From positions 1-7,444 of the forward strand of contig CAMPIG010000237.1 in the NCBI GenBank assembly GCA_946886255.1: DNA of 7,444 bases, given 5' to 3'. The notes beneath the pieces were generated by a model. That model saw only the letters and a list, made by a program, of their open reading frames with translations, did not search any database and had not been told where the DNA came from. The stretch comes from an uncultured Cellvibrio sp. (GTDB lineage: Bacteria; Pseudomonadota; Gammaproteobacteria; Pseudomonadales; Cellvibrionaceae). The position numbers and the translations under genes were made by a program. The first letter of the stretch is position 1. Each line of letters starts with the position of its first letter. This document shows positions 7,209 through 7,444 of this stretch, piece by piece.

Positions 7209-7444
7209 TCATATACCTGCTGTGCGAGTTGAGCGGGTTTTAATTTTAAAAAATATACGCTCGCCATCATCACCATCACTATTGATAGCCGCACCCAGTT
7301 TAAAACAGCCGTTACCGATTAATGGTGTCGATTCATTTTGGATTCGAAAACTTTGCGACAGACTGAGTTGAATAAAGGTACCGTTGCGGCTGAAATCGCG
7401 CAGTAAAAATTTACCACCATGAAATTCAACCGCGCAATGTTTGC
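7209..7444 (-). CDS. FHA-domain protein, C-terminal 77 residues (5' end beyond the window)
   Basis: The frame enters from the right edge and stops at TGA (7211-7209). The visible residues begin KHCAVEFHGGKFLLRDFSRNGTFIQL. This carries the core of a forkhead-associated domain: the His-Cys-Ala-Val strand (usually HAxI), the LRDFSRNGTF block with the conserved Ser-x-Asn-Gly-Thr that contacts phosphothreonine peptides, and a following strand. About 50 residues come after it, including an acidic DGDDGE stretch, with no further domain. The protein therefore ends with its FHA domain, and the N-terminal part, possibly a catalytic or signalling module, is unseen. Such proteins act in phosphothreonine signalling or type VI secretion control; which applies here cannot be judged. 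Confidence 0.8.
   Translation of the reverse strand, partial: KHCAVEFHGGKFLLRDFSRNGTFIQLSLSQSFRIQNESTPLIGNGCFKLGAAINSDGDDGERIFFKIKTRSTRTAGI

Overview
The window most likely comes from a plant-cell-wall-degrading gammaproteobacterium of the genus Cellvibrio or a very close relative. The main evidence is a GH26 protein that, from memory, reads nearly block for block like the characterised Cellvibrio japonicus mannanase Man26A. It sits directly beside the start of a secreted GH51 alpha-L-arabinofuranosidase, and I recall the C. japonicus man26A and abf51A genes also being neighbours. The assignment rests on recognition, not on a database search.

Left part (1-2174, minus strand): the N-terminal half of an exported GH51 arabinofuranosidase runs off the left edge. 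Upstream of it lies a complete GH26 endo-mannanase that looks like an outer-membrane lipoprotein. The 135-bp gap between them holds a candidate promoter for the arabinofuranosidase gene. Its -35 box is covered by a perfect TTGT-N3-ACAA palindrome of the FadR/GntR operator type.

Middle (2175-4255): a 500-bp gene-poor region separates the mannanase from the divergent uxaC (glucuronate isomerase, plus strand). It is rich in structure: a convincing rho-independent terminator that ends no known gene, a CRP-like site, several hairpins (one with a possible pseudoknot), a 44-codon unlisted ORF and a sigma-70-like promoter for uxaC. uxaC ends in a small terminator built over its stop codon. It is followed by a 106-bp near-perfect inverted repeat that looks like a dispersed palindromic element.

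Right part (4256-7444): an AraC-family regulator and a small AhpD/carboxymuconolactone-decarboxylase-like protein form a probable minus-strand operon. A divergent AEC-family (auxin efflux carrier) permease follows, then a convergent GNAT acetyltransferase, and finally the C-terminal end of an FHA-domain protein cut by the right edge.

Together the left and middle genes fit hemicellulose use: arabinose side chains (GH51), mannan backbone (GH26) and uronic acids released from glucuronoxylan or pectin (UxaC). The right part is ordinary accessory or housekeeping content with no clear link to polysaccharide use. I see no CRISPR array, tRNA, rRNA, insertion sequence or phage gene. I did not find a convincing new multi-gene system. 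The least explained DNA is the 2175-2674 intergenic region and the 4137-4242 palindrome.
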